Assembly (NCBI GenBank): GCA_963457665.1
Contig: OY735216.1
Span: forward strand, 47,895,825 to 47,959,824
Length of the DNA stretch: 64,000 bases
Direction: 5' to 3'
Source of the DNA: Thysanoteuthis rhombus
Taxonomy: Eukaryota; Mollusca; Cephalopoda; Oegopsida; Thysanoteuthidae
Part shown: positions 24,460-35,858 of the stretch, piece after piece
Layout: every line of letters begins with the position of its first letter
Numbering within the stretch: position 1 is the stretch's first letter
Position numbers and translations under genes: made by a program
Notes under the pieces: model-generated
Told to the model about the DNA's origin: nothing
Database searches by the model: none
Seen by the model: only the letters and a program-made list of their open reading frames with translations

Positions 24460-26007
24460 CTTTAGATAAATATAACCACTTTCCCTTTTTCTTATCACTG
24501 ATACTCAGTGGGTTACTTTCAGCTTTTTTGACATTTTCAACAACATCTTTGTACAGATGAGAGAATAAGCAAAAAATACATTGAATAATTCATTCATATA
24601 GATAGGGTGGCGACGATAATTTGTTTTTATTGGGACTTATTTCGTCTTTGGTCTTTTGTGATATAAATATAGTTTTACGTTTCTAAGGTTTTACTCAAAT
24701 ACAACCAAGATTTTACTGTTGTCAAAATGAATTAAATGCCTTGGAAATTAGCCTTGTCTCTCGTCTCTGAATCATATCACAGTGAGGTCAAGTGTAGAAT
24801 TTTTTTCATTTGTGACATCATGTTGGCATTTAAAAAATTACGGGTTTCGGAACATTTCAGCTTTCGGTATTTCAGATAAGGGATACTCAAGCTATAATAA
24901 CGCATCTCGTTATCGTGCTAAATAAAGATATTCTATTTTGTTGTAGGTTGCGTACATAGTTTGTCTTTTATTACTTCTTACTAGCTAACCTAAGCAAGGA
25001 AACTAATGAGCTTATATGCAAATTTTTGTTTATCTATTTGTTTGTTTATCTGCGCTCAAATAGGAAGATCTCATTGGTTGATTTACCTATTATATCATAA
25101 CATAATAAACATTACGTTATAGAAACTCTCAAGACTTCACGTCTGATCATCAACCATTAAAACAAGTTTAGATGAGTTGAGACTTTTAAGAAATTAAAAT
25201 TAGGATACTTGAATTATCAAAAATAAATTACCCGATAAAATAGCGTTAGACTTTTAATATATACAATCTAATATACGTCTAATATGGTAGTATCATTATA
25301 AATAAACTCGTAAATTCTGAAAGGTATATTCAAGTACTAATACAAAAAGCTTCCTTTCATTTCATCCCTTCAGATACGTATAGATATCAACTCGATTAAA
25401 AAGATGTTATACTTTCATGTAAACTTATACAATATCCTTAGCAACTCCAATAAGGACATTGAGTTCTTTGGCACGGTGACTCGTCTCTAAATGACCAGTA
25501 TCATTAAATCCGTACTTTCAAATTCATTTCTTTATCGTTTTCAATCTTTGTGGTCCGTACAGTTTTTTTATAGAGATGTTATACATAGATTAGTTTCATA
25601 GGCGAAAATCTTTCTAGCCCCTAAATAAACTACCAAATTTTCTCTTCTCAACAGCTTTACGTTCGTCTTACGACCCACTTATTCTTCCCTATAGCAATTC
25701 TAACGTCACAGACCTTGTACCTTCCACGCTTCGTTCAATATTTGGTTCGTTTTCTGAAAATCCCAATGTGGTGACTTGTTTCCATGTCTCATAGAATCGG
25801 CAAAATAATTTAATGACATTGTAAAACTTTCGCTTTGAGAATTACTGATGAAATTCCCATTGCTTATCATAATACAGATTAGTTTCCTCCTACTCCCGTC
25901 AAATATGGCAGTATCATTATAGATTTGCAAATGAAATATATTTAAAGATATCGGGACACTACGTTGATTAGCATTCTCTTGTTTATGTTCAACCAGAATG
26001 ATTGCTA
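24460..26007. other. Intergenic DNA, nothing recognised
   Basis: AT-rich. The 106-codon minus-strand frame at 25706-26026 has no recognisable motif. Confidence 0.5.
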
Positions 26008-26936
26008 AGAAAACCAAGAGAGACAAGTCTGCAATTAGAATCTCATCATCATCATCATCATCATCGGTCTTTTAAGGTCCGTTGTTGGACTCTATGGATT
26101 CTATGATGTCTTGGACTTTTATCCCTGATATATTGTGCTGTCAAGTGGTCTCTCCATATGAAGTTGAGCATGATTCTTTAATGTGCACGTTGGATGCTTC
26201 TCAGTTTGCGGGTTGGTCTCTTGCTTAAGTTCCTTGTTTCAGCTCCGTAAGTTACTATCGAGAGGATGCATTGGTTGTATGCCCTTCTTTTTAGGATTAA
26301 TGGGATCGTCTTGTCTTTAAAGTTGAGCTTGCTCATGTCAGGGGCTTGCTATCCTAGTGTGATTCTTCGCTTGTTTTCTTCTTCTTTTATGGGTTTCATG
26401 GAGATTCGTTGTCATAGGTAGATGTAGTGGTCTAATTTCTCCAATTCAGCTTCTTCGATTTTGATCGCTGTATTCTTATTTCTGACGTGATTGTTGCATA
26501 TGACCTTTGTTTTGCTGAAGTTCATGTGTAGACCAACCTTCTTGCTCTCATCACTCAGTTCATCAAGCATTAGGTGGATATCGCGTAGATTTTCTGTGAG
26601 GAGGGCAATGTCGTCTGCAAATCTGAGGTTGCTCAGATATTCGCCGCCCATTCTGATCCCTTTATATTCTCAGTCGAAGTTTCTGAAGATCATCTTGAGG
26701 CAGGTTGTGAAGAGTTTGGATGAGGTATTATCACCTTATCTTACCCCTTTTAGGAGCTGAAAGGGCTCAGAGTCTTTATGCAGCCCGATAAAGAATCTGT
26801 TGTGATTTCGTATATGTTGTAGTAGTTGACAAATGCCAAATGTTACGGACAGAAAAAATAGCCAATAACATGGAGAATTGAATAAGTAAAACTCTATTAT
26901 GTAAAAGAAAAAAAATGACATGTATAACGACCTGAT
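26008..26936. repeat. Direct duplication, full unit (929 bp)
   Basis: It begins AGAAAACCAAGAGAGAC and ends just before the same phrase recurs at 26937. It contains a LINE relic (26041-26820) plus about 30 bases of left flank and about 115 bases of right flank. The right flank contains AAATGTTACGGACAG and 'GAGAATTGAATAAGTAAAAC'. Confidence 0.9.
26041..26820 (-). mobile_element. RTE-like LINE 3' relic with RT domain
   Basis: On the minus strand a clean frame (26412-26651) reads GGEYLSNLRFADDIALLTEN and then KKVGLHMNFSKTKVICNN, which is the FADD palm motif and following region of RT. The (ATC)n at 26041-26059 is the (GAT)n tail. About 190 bases encoding the end of the C-terminus are missing just inside the tail, between 'TTGGAC' and TATGGATTCTATG. 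Stops and the deletion make it a dead copy. It is 5' truncated in the RT. Confidence 0.9.
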
Positions 26937-27239
26937 AGAAAACCAAGAGAGACAAGTCTGCAATTAGAATCTCATCATCATCATCATCATCATCGGTCTT
27001 TTAAGGTCCGTTGTTGGACTCTATGGATTCTATGATGTCTTGGACTTTTATCCCTGATATATTGTGCTGTCAAGTGGTCTCTCCATATGATAAAGAATCT
27101 GTTGTGATTTCGTATATGTTGTAGTAGTTGACAAATGCCAAATGTTACGGACAGAAAAAATAGCCAATAACATGGAGAATTGAATAAGTAAAACTCTATT
27201 ATGTAAAAGAAAAAAATGACATGTATAACGACCTGATAG
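26937..27239. repeat. Direct duplication, deleted unit (303 bp)
   Basis: Identical or nearly so to 26008-26936 at both ends but missing about 626 bases (26162-26787 of the full unit). The junction at about 27089 has two-base (GA) microhomology. It therefore carries a LINE remnant (26968-27120) whose RT core is gone. Confidence 0.9.
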
Positions 27240-27493
27240 CTATGCCTTTTACCTCAACAATACTGGCCATCTGGAACGACCAAAGACTCAAGAAAGGTCG
27301 TTCTCTTCCAACATTGTCTGCATTGATTTTTAGCATTGGGATCTGCTGAATACTTTTGTATCAAATCGGGTGACATTTCTTGAATTAACGTTTTTAAAAA
27401 AATGGAAATATTTCTATTCAAACGTCGTGGATCGTGTTCACCACTTAGAACTAATTGCCATGATCTTGCTAGAATTAGCTTTGTCCCTAATAA

Positions 27494-27497
<4 letters not shown>
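27240..27497. other. Intergenic DNA, nothing recognised
   Basis: No motif-bearing ORF or repeat boundary. Confidence 0.45.

Positions 27498-27579
<82 letters not shown>
27498..27579. repeat. (TA)n microsatellite
   Basis: About 82 bases of uninterrupted TA. Confidence 0.95.
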
Positions 27580-27581
<2 letters not shown>

Positions 27582-27865
27582 CAAAACGATAATTTTTACA
27601 TATACTGCTTTAACGAAATTTGGACAAAAGACCTATACAGCTACAAAAATACAAAAATATTGAAGCAAGATTGACCAATGAAAGGTTATGTACATTCAAG
27701 CTATATATGAACTGATTTTCATTCAGTTTTTAATGGCAATGGTGTATGCATCCCCAATGTGCTTTCTATTTCAATTTGATTTCAACGCTGTTATAACAAA
27801 CTCAATATCACATGTGGATGTGCAAACGTGTAATAGTACTCACATCTCCATGTGCTTGTTTATCA

Positions 27866-27896
<31 letters not shown>

Positions 27897-28571
27897 CATT
27901 GTTGGCTTCTTTTATTATGGGCTATTGATTTCGTCAAAATATGTGTTTTAGAAACTTTGCCAGTGAGATGAACAGCTGTGGGTGAAATCTGAAAAAATAA
28001 TACGATCGATGATACAAACGTATTGTAAAAGGCTTGGGTTACGCATGCTTGTGGGTGTAACCTGTGCAAGTAAAATTGAATATGCGTGTGCATGGGCACT
28101 CACTACAAGAGGGGATATATAGAAATATATCCCCTCCCACCACCAGAAAAGTATCTGCATACGCCAATGTGTGTGCATGTTTATAAATGAAATAAAACCA
28201 CGTATGGCGATGGTTGGAAAGCATTTAGAGTAAATACAGACATATTGAAAAGCACCTCGCTGATATACTTGAAACATGAAGTGTCCTATCAGGTACGAGT
28301 GCGAAACAAGGAAACTAACGACAGGTCAGAGGTTAGTACAGCCATGGTCGGCATGGAATGCACAAGGAAAGGCTTTTGTAAAGCAGCAGACCTGAAATGG
28401 CTAATTATGATGGCCATCATCATCATCATCATCATGACTATGATCCTGGGCATTTGTGAGAGTCTGTGTTTGTATTCGTCACTGTTATTGCTATTGTTGA
28501 ACGTGTTATGCTATTTCTCAGCTTACATTCTTTGTGTCTATCCGGATATTATCAATCAATACTCTTATTAT
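27580..28571. other. Intergenic DNA with a short (GT)n
   Basis: (GT)n at about 27866-27888 and (CAT)n at 28416-28433. An imperfect palindrome GGGGATATATAGAAATATATCCCC lies at about 28111-28134 (written here for position; the key arms are GGGGATATAT and ATATATCCCC). The 132-codon frame at 28245-28643 shows no recognisable domain and its 3' end runs into an inverted LINE piece. Confidence 0.4.
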
Positions 28572-29062
28572 TGTGAGGTTGAGCATGATTCTTTCATGTG
28601 CTCGTTGCATGCCTTTCAGCTTGCAGGTCAGTCCCTTGGTTAGTTTCTATATCTAAGCTCCATAGGTAATAGGAGGATGTATTGAACTAATGGGATTTCC
28701 TCGTTCTTAAAAAAAATCATACTCAACCTCACATGGAGAGTTCATGTGGCAGCACAATATATCAGGGAGGAAACAGGAGTCCGAAACAACGTAGAAATCA
28801 TTAGGAAACTCAAATGGCAATGGGTAGGTCATGTTGCAAGAGTGAAAGACAAACGACGGACATCACGATTCACAACATGGATCCTTAGAGATCACATGCG
28901 TAACTGAAGCCAGCAAAATGCAAGATGGAGAGATGAACTAGACAAATTCAGAAAGTATTGGCTCAATGACACCCATGATAGAGAGGTCTCGTGGATCGTG
29001 GGGAAGGTCTATGTCCAATGACGGACGATTAAAAAAAACTGATGATGATGATGATGATGATG
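28572..29062 (+). mobile_element. RTE-like LINE, 5'-inverted truncated copy
   Basis: Bases 28713-29062 are the sense 3' end: IILNLTW, AAQYIREET, LKWQWVGHVAR, the WRDELDKFRKYW region, and a (GAT)n tail. Bases 28572-28712 are the immediately preceding part of the same element in reverse orientation; their reverse complement includes 'TTATGGAGC'-like text and AACGAGCACATGAAAG. The far end of the inverted piece ends in ATCATGCTCAACCTCACA, and the sense piece begins with the same ~18 bases (one mismatch). That is the layout of a twin-primed insertion. No clear target duplication was found. Confidence 0.8.
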
Positions 29063-29497
29063 TTTCCAATTAAGACTTTCCTATTTTTTCCACATGCTCA
29101 GAGAATACGATCGATTAAGCTCTCCAAGATTTTCAAAACCATTGTACAATTATCTTTGTTATTTCCAATGGAGCATGGTCATTATTGATTACCATTATTA
29201 ATATTTGCTTATTGGTGCTTACTTTGATCTGGATTTTTATAGCTGCTTTATTGCAACTTCACTCCGACCTACAGTCTGATGAATAAATTAATATAATATT
29301 ATTCATATCAATACTACGGACTCAAACTCCACACTATCATTACTGAGTTTCAAATCACCCAGACTCTCTTTTTTTGCATTGATGATTCAGCCTGCAACAC
29401 CTGGGCTGATACTGCATTGTATTTGGCTTCCCGATTCTGCAGTTTCCGGGCGTTAATAAGTGAAAAAAAAAGTTGCATTTAGAGTCACCTTGGCCAT

Positions 29498-29577
29498 CAG
29501 TTTCCGATTGGACACCAATAAAAGGATGTTCAATCTGACATTGATTAATCATCTTGAAGTCATTCGTCTGACCCGGA
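29498..29577 (+). repeat. 80-bp direct repeat, left copy
   Basis: It starts CAGTTTCCGATTGGACACCA and matches 30245-30321 with about six differences and small indels. The copies bracket a (TA)n tract and a second-family RTE fragment. Confidence 0.75.
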
Positions 29578-29801
29578 TAAAAACTGAATGAATATCTGTT
29601 TATATTTAGCCACGATGCAATGGATTTAACTGTAAAATTCTTTCGTAAGTTTCAATTACTTCTTACCTGGCCAATGGCATCACTCTTCAACCAAATGCCA
29701 TAGGATTTCATTGAAAGCTGTTCGTGACATTGTGCTGACAATCAGACAAAGGAACAGAGAGACAGAAAGAAAGACAGACACCCAGACAGACATGTGAAAA
29801 A

Positions 29802-29811
<10 letters not shown>

Positions 29812-29850
<39 letters not shown>
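29812..29850. repeat. (A)n(TA)n microsatellite
   Basis: Thirteen A followed by about 38 bases of TA. Confidence 0.9.
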
Positions 29851-29856
<6 letters not shown>

Positions 29857-29989
29857 AACAAAGTTGAAACAAAGTTAAAATCGCACTGACTATGAAAAGA
29901 GGAATGCTAAGACTTCGAAAAAAAATTGGTGAAGGATAAGGAAATTATACAAATGACTAAGCGACAAAAATGATGATTTGCTGCACACA

Positions 29990-30215
29990 TAGCGATAAAA
30001 AAGGACAACTGATGGAGCAAAAAGTTAACCAATTAGTGCCCATCGGAAAGTAAACGCAGTAGAAAAATACCAGGCATAAAATGGAGGAATGAGATAGAAA
30101 AGTATATTAGTGAGACATAACAGACTTTAGTACAATTATCGTCGTCGTAGAAGGAGATGGGAAAGGCCTTTGTCCAGCAGTGGACATAAAAAGCTGATAA
30201 GGATGATATACATAT
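29990..30215 (+). mobile_element. Second RTE-type LINE family, 3' end relic
   Basis: The phrase 'GGCCTTTGTCCAGCAGTGG' followed by ACATAAAAAGCTGATAAGGA is the typical 3' end of a widespread RTE-clade lineage (CCAGCAGTGGAC then a GATGAT tail). Upstream, a frame with IKWRNEIEKYISE resembles the conserved RWxDDI region. It differs in sequence from the family at 35.9 kb. Only the 3' end is preserved. Confidence 0.7.
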
Positions 30216-30244
30216 AATCTCGCTTCTGGGCCCAACTTGACTAG

Positions 30245-30321
30245 CAGTTTCCGATTGGACACCAAGGAAAGATATTCAATCTGGCATTGATCAATCAATT
30301 TGAAGTCATTCGTTTGACCCG
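30245..30321 (+). repeat. 80-bp direct repeat, right copy
   Basis: Partner of 29498-29577. It could be a duplicated flank, or two copies of a short dispersed repeat. Confidence 0.75.
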
Positions 30322-30789
30322 AAAAAGCAGTGAAAGATTTTTCCCGCCTTGTGAGGCTCAGTTTTCATTTGCTATAAGAAGCAAACACAGCAGACGTACA
30401 ACGTTCACTTGACTCGACGGAACAGGTGATCAGAGGCGACAACTGAAGATAAATCATTTGGTATAAAATGACATGGACAGCTGAATATTATTTACAGATA
30501 GTAAACAATTTGAGAGAAGGAAAGGAAGGTCTACATTTCATCCAGTCTTCCCCTGCCAACAATATTGGGAGAGACATATGAATGGGCGCACATGATAAGT
30601 GTCCAATGAACGATCTAAAATAAACACGATATTTTCGTTATTTTCAGAGCTATGATTATCAGGATTTTTTATTTTTTATTTTGAAGCTTGAACATTCTGC
30701 ATCATGATTCATAGAGCATTGTAGATCAAAAAGTAGCAACAAAAAAAAAGGATCGTTGAGACCAAATCATGCGTGGCAACACGTATGCA
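30322..30789. other. Intergenic DNA, nothing recognised
   Basis: No motif-bearing ORF or clear repeat. Confidence 0.45.
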
Positions 30790-31450
30790 TTCTAATCACT
30801 TGTGTTTGTCTGTACATCTGTCGGTTTGTCCAAACAGTATCTCCAAAAGTTTTCAATGAATTTCAATGACCTTTCGTGGAAAGGTTGGAAACGGGCTATT
30901 GAAGAATTGATTACATTTTTAGGTGGATGCAGGGATTCTTATTCGATGGATATATATATATATATATTTTAAATCTGAAGTAGAAAATAGTCATGAAAAA
31001 GGACCACTTTAAGTTTTAAGGGAAATCACTCGTACAAGTTTTCCCCTTAATAATACAGTATTATTTACAACACCACTTATCTTCGCCAAGTTAAAAGATG
31101 AATATGAATCAACTCATGTCTGCCTGTCTGTTTGTACACACACTATCTCCAAAAGATCACAATGAATTTTAATGACATTTTGACGTAGGGTAAGAAAAGA
31201 GCTACAGAAGTGATTGAAATTTGGGGCAGGTCCTGGATTTTGTTACTTTTAGCTCTCACGTGAGATATTTTTTCCCATGGTAAGATTTCGGATATTAATT
31301 CGGAATTGAAATATCAAAACTTATAGTTACCTACCAAGCACTATAGGGACTGATTTTCATTCAGTTTTCAATTAGTGCGTAGCGTTGACAGAGATTTACG
31401 CAGCCATGATTATTCTAGTTTGCTTCTAGAGCAGAAATGGTTGAAAACAA
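30790..31450 (+). repeat. Repeat F, two tandem module copies
   Basis: 'CCAAACAGTATCTCCAAAAG' at about 30831 and 'CACACTATCTCCAAAAG' at about 31138 start two modules, each followed by AATGAATTT.AATGACATTT. The second continues to 'TTTTCATTCAGTTTTCAATTAG', as in 1540-1580. Confidence 0.55.
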
Positions 31451-31734
31451 TAACAGTTCGTTTGTAATTCCGGGAGAGCCTAAGTTCATATTACTTAACC
31501 TCTGCTCTGCGTGGATCGCTTCTTTGTGTCAATGATTGTCCGGGCTTATGTCAATCAAATACAATAAGGTGAAAAATTTGTCTCATATTCAGTGACACAA
31601 TTAATGATTTTATTTTTCTTGGCTTCAACCTATGACTATTTCAGATAGTGGGAGGTATTAATTGCCAGAGCATCACACAGACAGTGTGGTGCCGTATACA
31701 ATCTGCAACTAAATACAGGTATTCCTCGAAAGTT

Positions 31735-32090
31735 TGCTTTCCACCACTTTTGTGTGGAAAAAGGCGAAAATAGCGTTCAGCATTTGTTTTCGGTGAGTCA
31801 TTATAGAGTTAGCATGCACCCTTTCCTCTCTCTTCTATATCCTGGCTCCATTCACCACCTACCATCCAAATCTCCGACGACTCAGCCTAACATACCATCA
31901 TCACCATTTTGGGTGTCTTGGAACGCGAAAGGATTTCCAATATAAATTAATGATAATTGCCTCTTCGTTTTACGCAACGTCAACTTATAAACGGTGTGTT
32001 TTTTTTTTTCATAGGAATGCTCTATTTTCGGATAGTTCGAGAGACCAGTAAATGTATTGAAATGGAATTTTCAGAAAAATTACAAAAAAA
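31735..32090 (+). repeat. Dispersed repeat B copy
   Basis: Landmarks: GAAAATAGCGTTCAGCATTTG, trimmed here to GAAAATAGCGTTCAGC; TACCATCCAAATCTCCGACG; CATACCATCATCACCATTTT; 'ATAAATTAATGATAATTGCC'. The same order occurs at 53700-54000 and 55330-55640, with relatives at 47480-47690 and 17090-17380 (minus). Confidence 0.6.
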
Positions 32091-32357
32091 ACTAGAATAT
32101 CCTAATTGCTTTAATGAGTATCGTATTGATATCTACTAAACTTATCTTGGTCTGGCGTAGGGATACAATGAGGGATCCCTCTGTGATAATCAAAATCTTC
32201 TTACTACCAATAGCCAGCGAGCTTATCTTCCCTTATATTTGAATGAATTATAAAAGAGATGGAAGGTGTGGCACCAGGCCAGAAGTAAACTTTTACGGAT
32301 TGGAAAGATTATGGTTTTCACTCTGCGTACCTTGACTTCTTCGGTGGCATCCCTTTA

Positions 32358-32730
32358 AGGTCTATCGTTTCTCAAGATTTTCCAGTTCTCTCACATTTGA
32401 GCGTCATGGTGCCAATGCCTTATGAACTTATCTAAAACATCATGCCATCTTATTTTTTAACGCCTGCAATTTTGCTTAAGGTGTGAATCGTTATTTCCAG
32501 CAGTTGTCTGACATTCTTACAACACGTCCTGCCCATTGCCGTTAGAGCATTCTAATCGACACCTGTTCGCTTTCTGTCACATTGTACTCTTTTGTGATCT
32601 CTTCTCATGGAATTTAGTATGATTTTCTCCTGTGTGCACCGCATGGTTCTTAATTTGAGAGTCTGACTCTTGGTTAAGTTCCATGTTTCAGCTCCATTGT
32701 TGAACATCGGTTGGACGCATGGGTTATCAA
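32358..32730 (-). mobile_element. RTE-like LINE, decayed 3' fragment
   Basis: It aligns with the C-terminal region of the 35.9-kb copy on the minus strand. Examples are 'TTAAGTTCCATGTTTCAGCT' and GTGCACCGCATGGTTCTTA. Many stops and indels are present and no (ATC)n tail remains. It is older than the other copies. Confidence 0.75.
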
Positions 32731-33369
32731 CTAGATGTATTCATAATCACTGAAAGACCTACTTAGATATTTTCCTTCGATATAAATTGTGAAATATTAA
32801 CCAAAACTAAGCTAGCCTCTAGTCTCAAACCACAAGAGTAGAGTGCTCCTTAAGAATCGATCCCACTACACCAGCGAATGGTGTAGAGAAACTGGGATCT
32901 TAATCATTGCTCCAAGATATTTGCTCTACACACTTATTGTTATAATAGAGCGATGTTTTGACGTAAATGATATCGAAAGTATTCTCAAGCTTCTTATATA
33001 AAATATAGATTCGCTTAACCTCTCAGTCACGACGTTTTAACTCCTTCCCCATCCCCCCAAATCAGTTGTAAGCTTCAGATATTGCACTATAAATTGTTTT
33101 AGACTATACTTTTCTAAGCTGAAAAAGGTTGTACAAAAGGTGACTTTAGAATCATATTAACACCAATCTAAATGACCAGTTCCTGTGGGGTTCTTTCTGC
33201 TAATAGATATTTTGTTTGTCGAGAGGAATAACACGACTATTATAAAAACATCACTAATGTTCCATTGTAACAAAATGTAATTGCATTTACGACCGTCGCG
33301 TATATGTTGACCAAGTGACCCAATATTGGCTTAGCGACTGAAAAAGGCGACTATGTATAACAAATATGC
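32731..33369. other. Intergenic DNA, nothing recognised
   Basis: No motif-bearing ORF. Confidence 0.45.
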
Positions 33370-33880
33370 TGTGGACAAAGATACAAAGACCTGAAAAAGT
33401 AGACAACTACATTTACCTTGGACAACAAATCTTCATGAAGTCCTCGAAAGAAGGAGAAATCTGGTGAAGAATCACTTTAGGATGGCAAGCTTTTGGTAAA
33501 GCAAGCTCAACCTTTAAGGCCGAAAAAATCCCATTAGTCTACGGGTCTACAATCAATGCATCCTCCCGATAGTAATCAAGAGAATTGAAACATAGAACCT
33601 GGCCAAAGAATTGAGCGTCAAACTGAGAACTATTTAACGTATACATGAGAAAATCATGCTCAACACCACACGGAGAGATCACAAAACAGCACAGTAAACT
33701 AGACGAAAACAGCAGCCAGGGATATCATAGAATCTATTAGTAAACTCAAATGGCAATGGGCTGGTCATGTTGCATGAATATCAGACGACCGATGGACATC
33801 ATAAATCACAGTGTGGATCCCCAGAGATCATATGCAGGTAAGATGGTGTGACAAACTAGACAAGTTCAGAGAGTACGACT
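33370..33880 (+). mobile_element. RTE-like LINE, decayed 3' fragment
   Basis: Readable pieces are VDNYIYLGQQIFMKS, ITLGWQAFGKASSTF and then a damaged RAHERIML-like region through LKWQWAGH, with several stops and frameshifts. It ends near DKFREY without the (GAT)n tail. Confidence 0.85.
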
Positions 33881-34018
33881 AGCTTACAGCTTATCTGAAC
33901 ATTTATCTTTCTTATAGCATCTAAGTATTTTTATCACAATCATGTCAAGACATAATCTAGCGCCAACGTTTCCAGGTTGACAAGACGAATTTCTATTTCT
34001 TCACCTTCTTTCATCCTT

Positions 34019-34519
34019 GAGAGGAGCTCAACTTTCAAAAATAAGAAGATCCCATCTATCTTAAAAAGAAGGGTATATAACCAATACATCCTCCCAATAG
34101 TCACTTATGGAGCTGAAACATGGAACCTAACCAAGAGACAGATTCGCAAATAGAGAACTATGCAACGTACACATGAAAGAATTATGCTGGGCCTCATATG
34201 GAAAGACCACAAGACAGCACAAGTACATCCGGGAAAAGACAAGAGTTAGGGACATCATAGAATCCATTAAAAATCTCAAATGACAGTGGGCTAGCCATGT
34301 TGCAAGAATGGCGGACTACTGATGGACATCACGACTCACAACATGGGTCCCCCGAGATCAACCGAGGCCGGCAGAATATTAGATGAAGAGACGAGCTAGA
34401 CAAATTCAGAAAGTACTTGCTCTGTGACCCTCATAATTGAGAAGTGTAGTGAATCCAGGGGAAGGTCTATGTCCAACGACGGACGTTGAAAGACTGATAA
34501 TGATGATGATGATGATGAT
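34019..34519 (+). mobile_element. RTE-like LINE 3' fragment with (GAT)n tail
   Basis: Reads STFKNKKIPSILKRRVYNQ, ILPIVTYGAETWNLTKRQ, ERIMLGLIWKDHKTAQ and DIIESIKNLK, with point stops. It closes with GTCCAACGACGGACG and (GAT)n at 34495-34519. It is closer to the 35.9-kb copy than the other relics are. Confidence 0.9.
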
Positions 34520-35827
34520 TTGCACATCCGCCAAACTTACTTTTTAACACTAATTACTGATATAATCAATGTCTTTGCCACTGTATATGATCTGCACATA
34601 ATCGAATGTATATAATAGATAAAAACTTCTACATGAATATGAATATTTTTATTTGAGCAAATGAAAAATTCATTTTAATTGAAAAACAGAAACTAACTGT
34701 TCTTGTATATTTTTTTCTTAGACGGGGCCCATCAATCTTAGTTTATGTTATGGTCGAAATAGTGCCTTCGTCTTTATGTCAAGTTGTTCACGACGTTTAG
34801 ATCATGTCCATCCAGCTTTCGTCCGGAGTTCTTTGTTCTAGAATGCGTATCCCACAACAAAGAAACACAGGACGAAGCTTGCTGAGTCCATGGCCGAAAA
34901 GTTGTGTATAAATGAAAATAAAGATGACAAAGATAGCCTGACCATACTATAAACTATGAGAAACAATTGTTATTTGTCTCAAATGCACAAAACTAGACAT
35001 TAAATTCATGTGGCTTGTGATGTTTTCAACACTTCACGCAACAGTGTCAAGATTTTTAAATGATAAAGATAAATTTAAAACAAAAACTTGAATAACACTA
35101 TGCAACATTCTAAAACTTGCTTTTCATCTTGGGTAATAACTCTTATTTTCTGATTGATTATGTCTAAGATATAGAAAATGTTAATTATTGTCTTCAAACA
35201 TTGCTTTTGAGACCAGGACAGTGATAATTTGAAATCTAAGAATTCCCAATGAGACTGCAGGAAAATTTGTACATTTTAATCACACTAAGTAAGAAAAACA
35301 ATTCCATATGGACATATGAAAAGCAAAGTTTAGATGGAATGATAGCCATTTTCTGTACTTACACACGAGCATTCAGAAAACAACACTCACTATCCAGGAA
35401 CCTAAATCGCGTTACCACGGGATTTCTCAAAATGAAGACCAGTGGTGGGAATGGGGGGGGGGGGTTACGGTGTATACTTACGTCTTAATTTCCATGTTTT
35501 TTTGTATATCCCATGTTTTCCGTATACCTACTTTCCAAAACCCATTTCCATCATTGGAATGTGTGCATAAACTCACGTGGGATTATTACCCCGCCACCGA
35601 ACTTGAACAGATGTTATAATATCAATGATGTTTGTCTGTCTGTCTGTCTGTTCTCGCAATCTCTCGCAAACTTTTCAATGTAGAGTTACAAATTTAAATT
35701 CTTTGTTTTCAATTTTTCAAATTTGGAAGATGACCTCCAATTGTTAAGATTTGAAAAAAAAAAAACGTTTGAATCGGCAACACTGGGCTAAAAAAATATT
35801 GAGAAAAGAAAACAACAACCAACATCT
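34520..35827. other. Intergenic DNA
   Basis: A run of ten G at about 35455-35464 and (TCTG)n at 35630-35652 are the only notable tracts. No gene is seen. Confidence 0.45.
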
Positions 35828-35838
35828 AAAGCGGTAAC
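35828..35838. repeat. Target-site duplication, left (AAAGCGGTAAC)
   Basis: Eleven bases identical to 41460-41470. It directly precedes the (ATC)n that is the 3' tail of the LINE on the minus strand. Confidence 0.9.
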
Positions 35839-35858
35839 CATCATCATCATCATAATCA

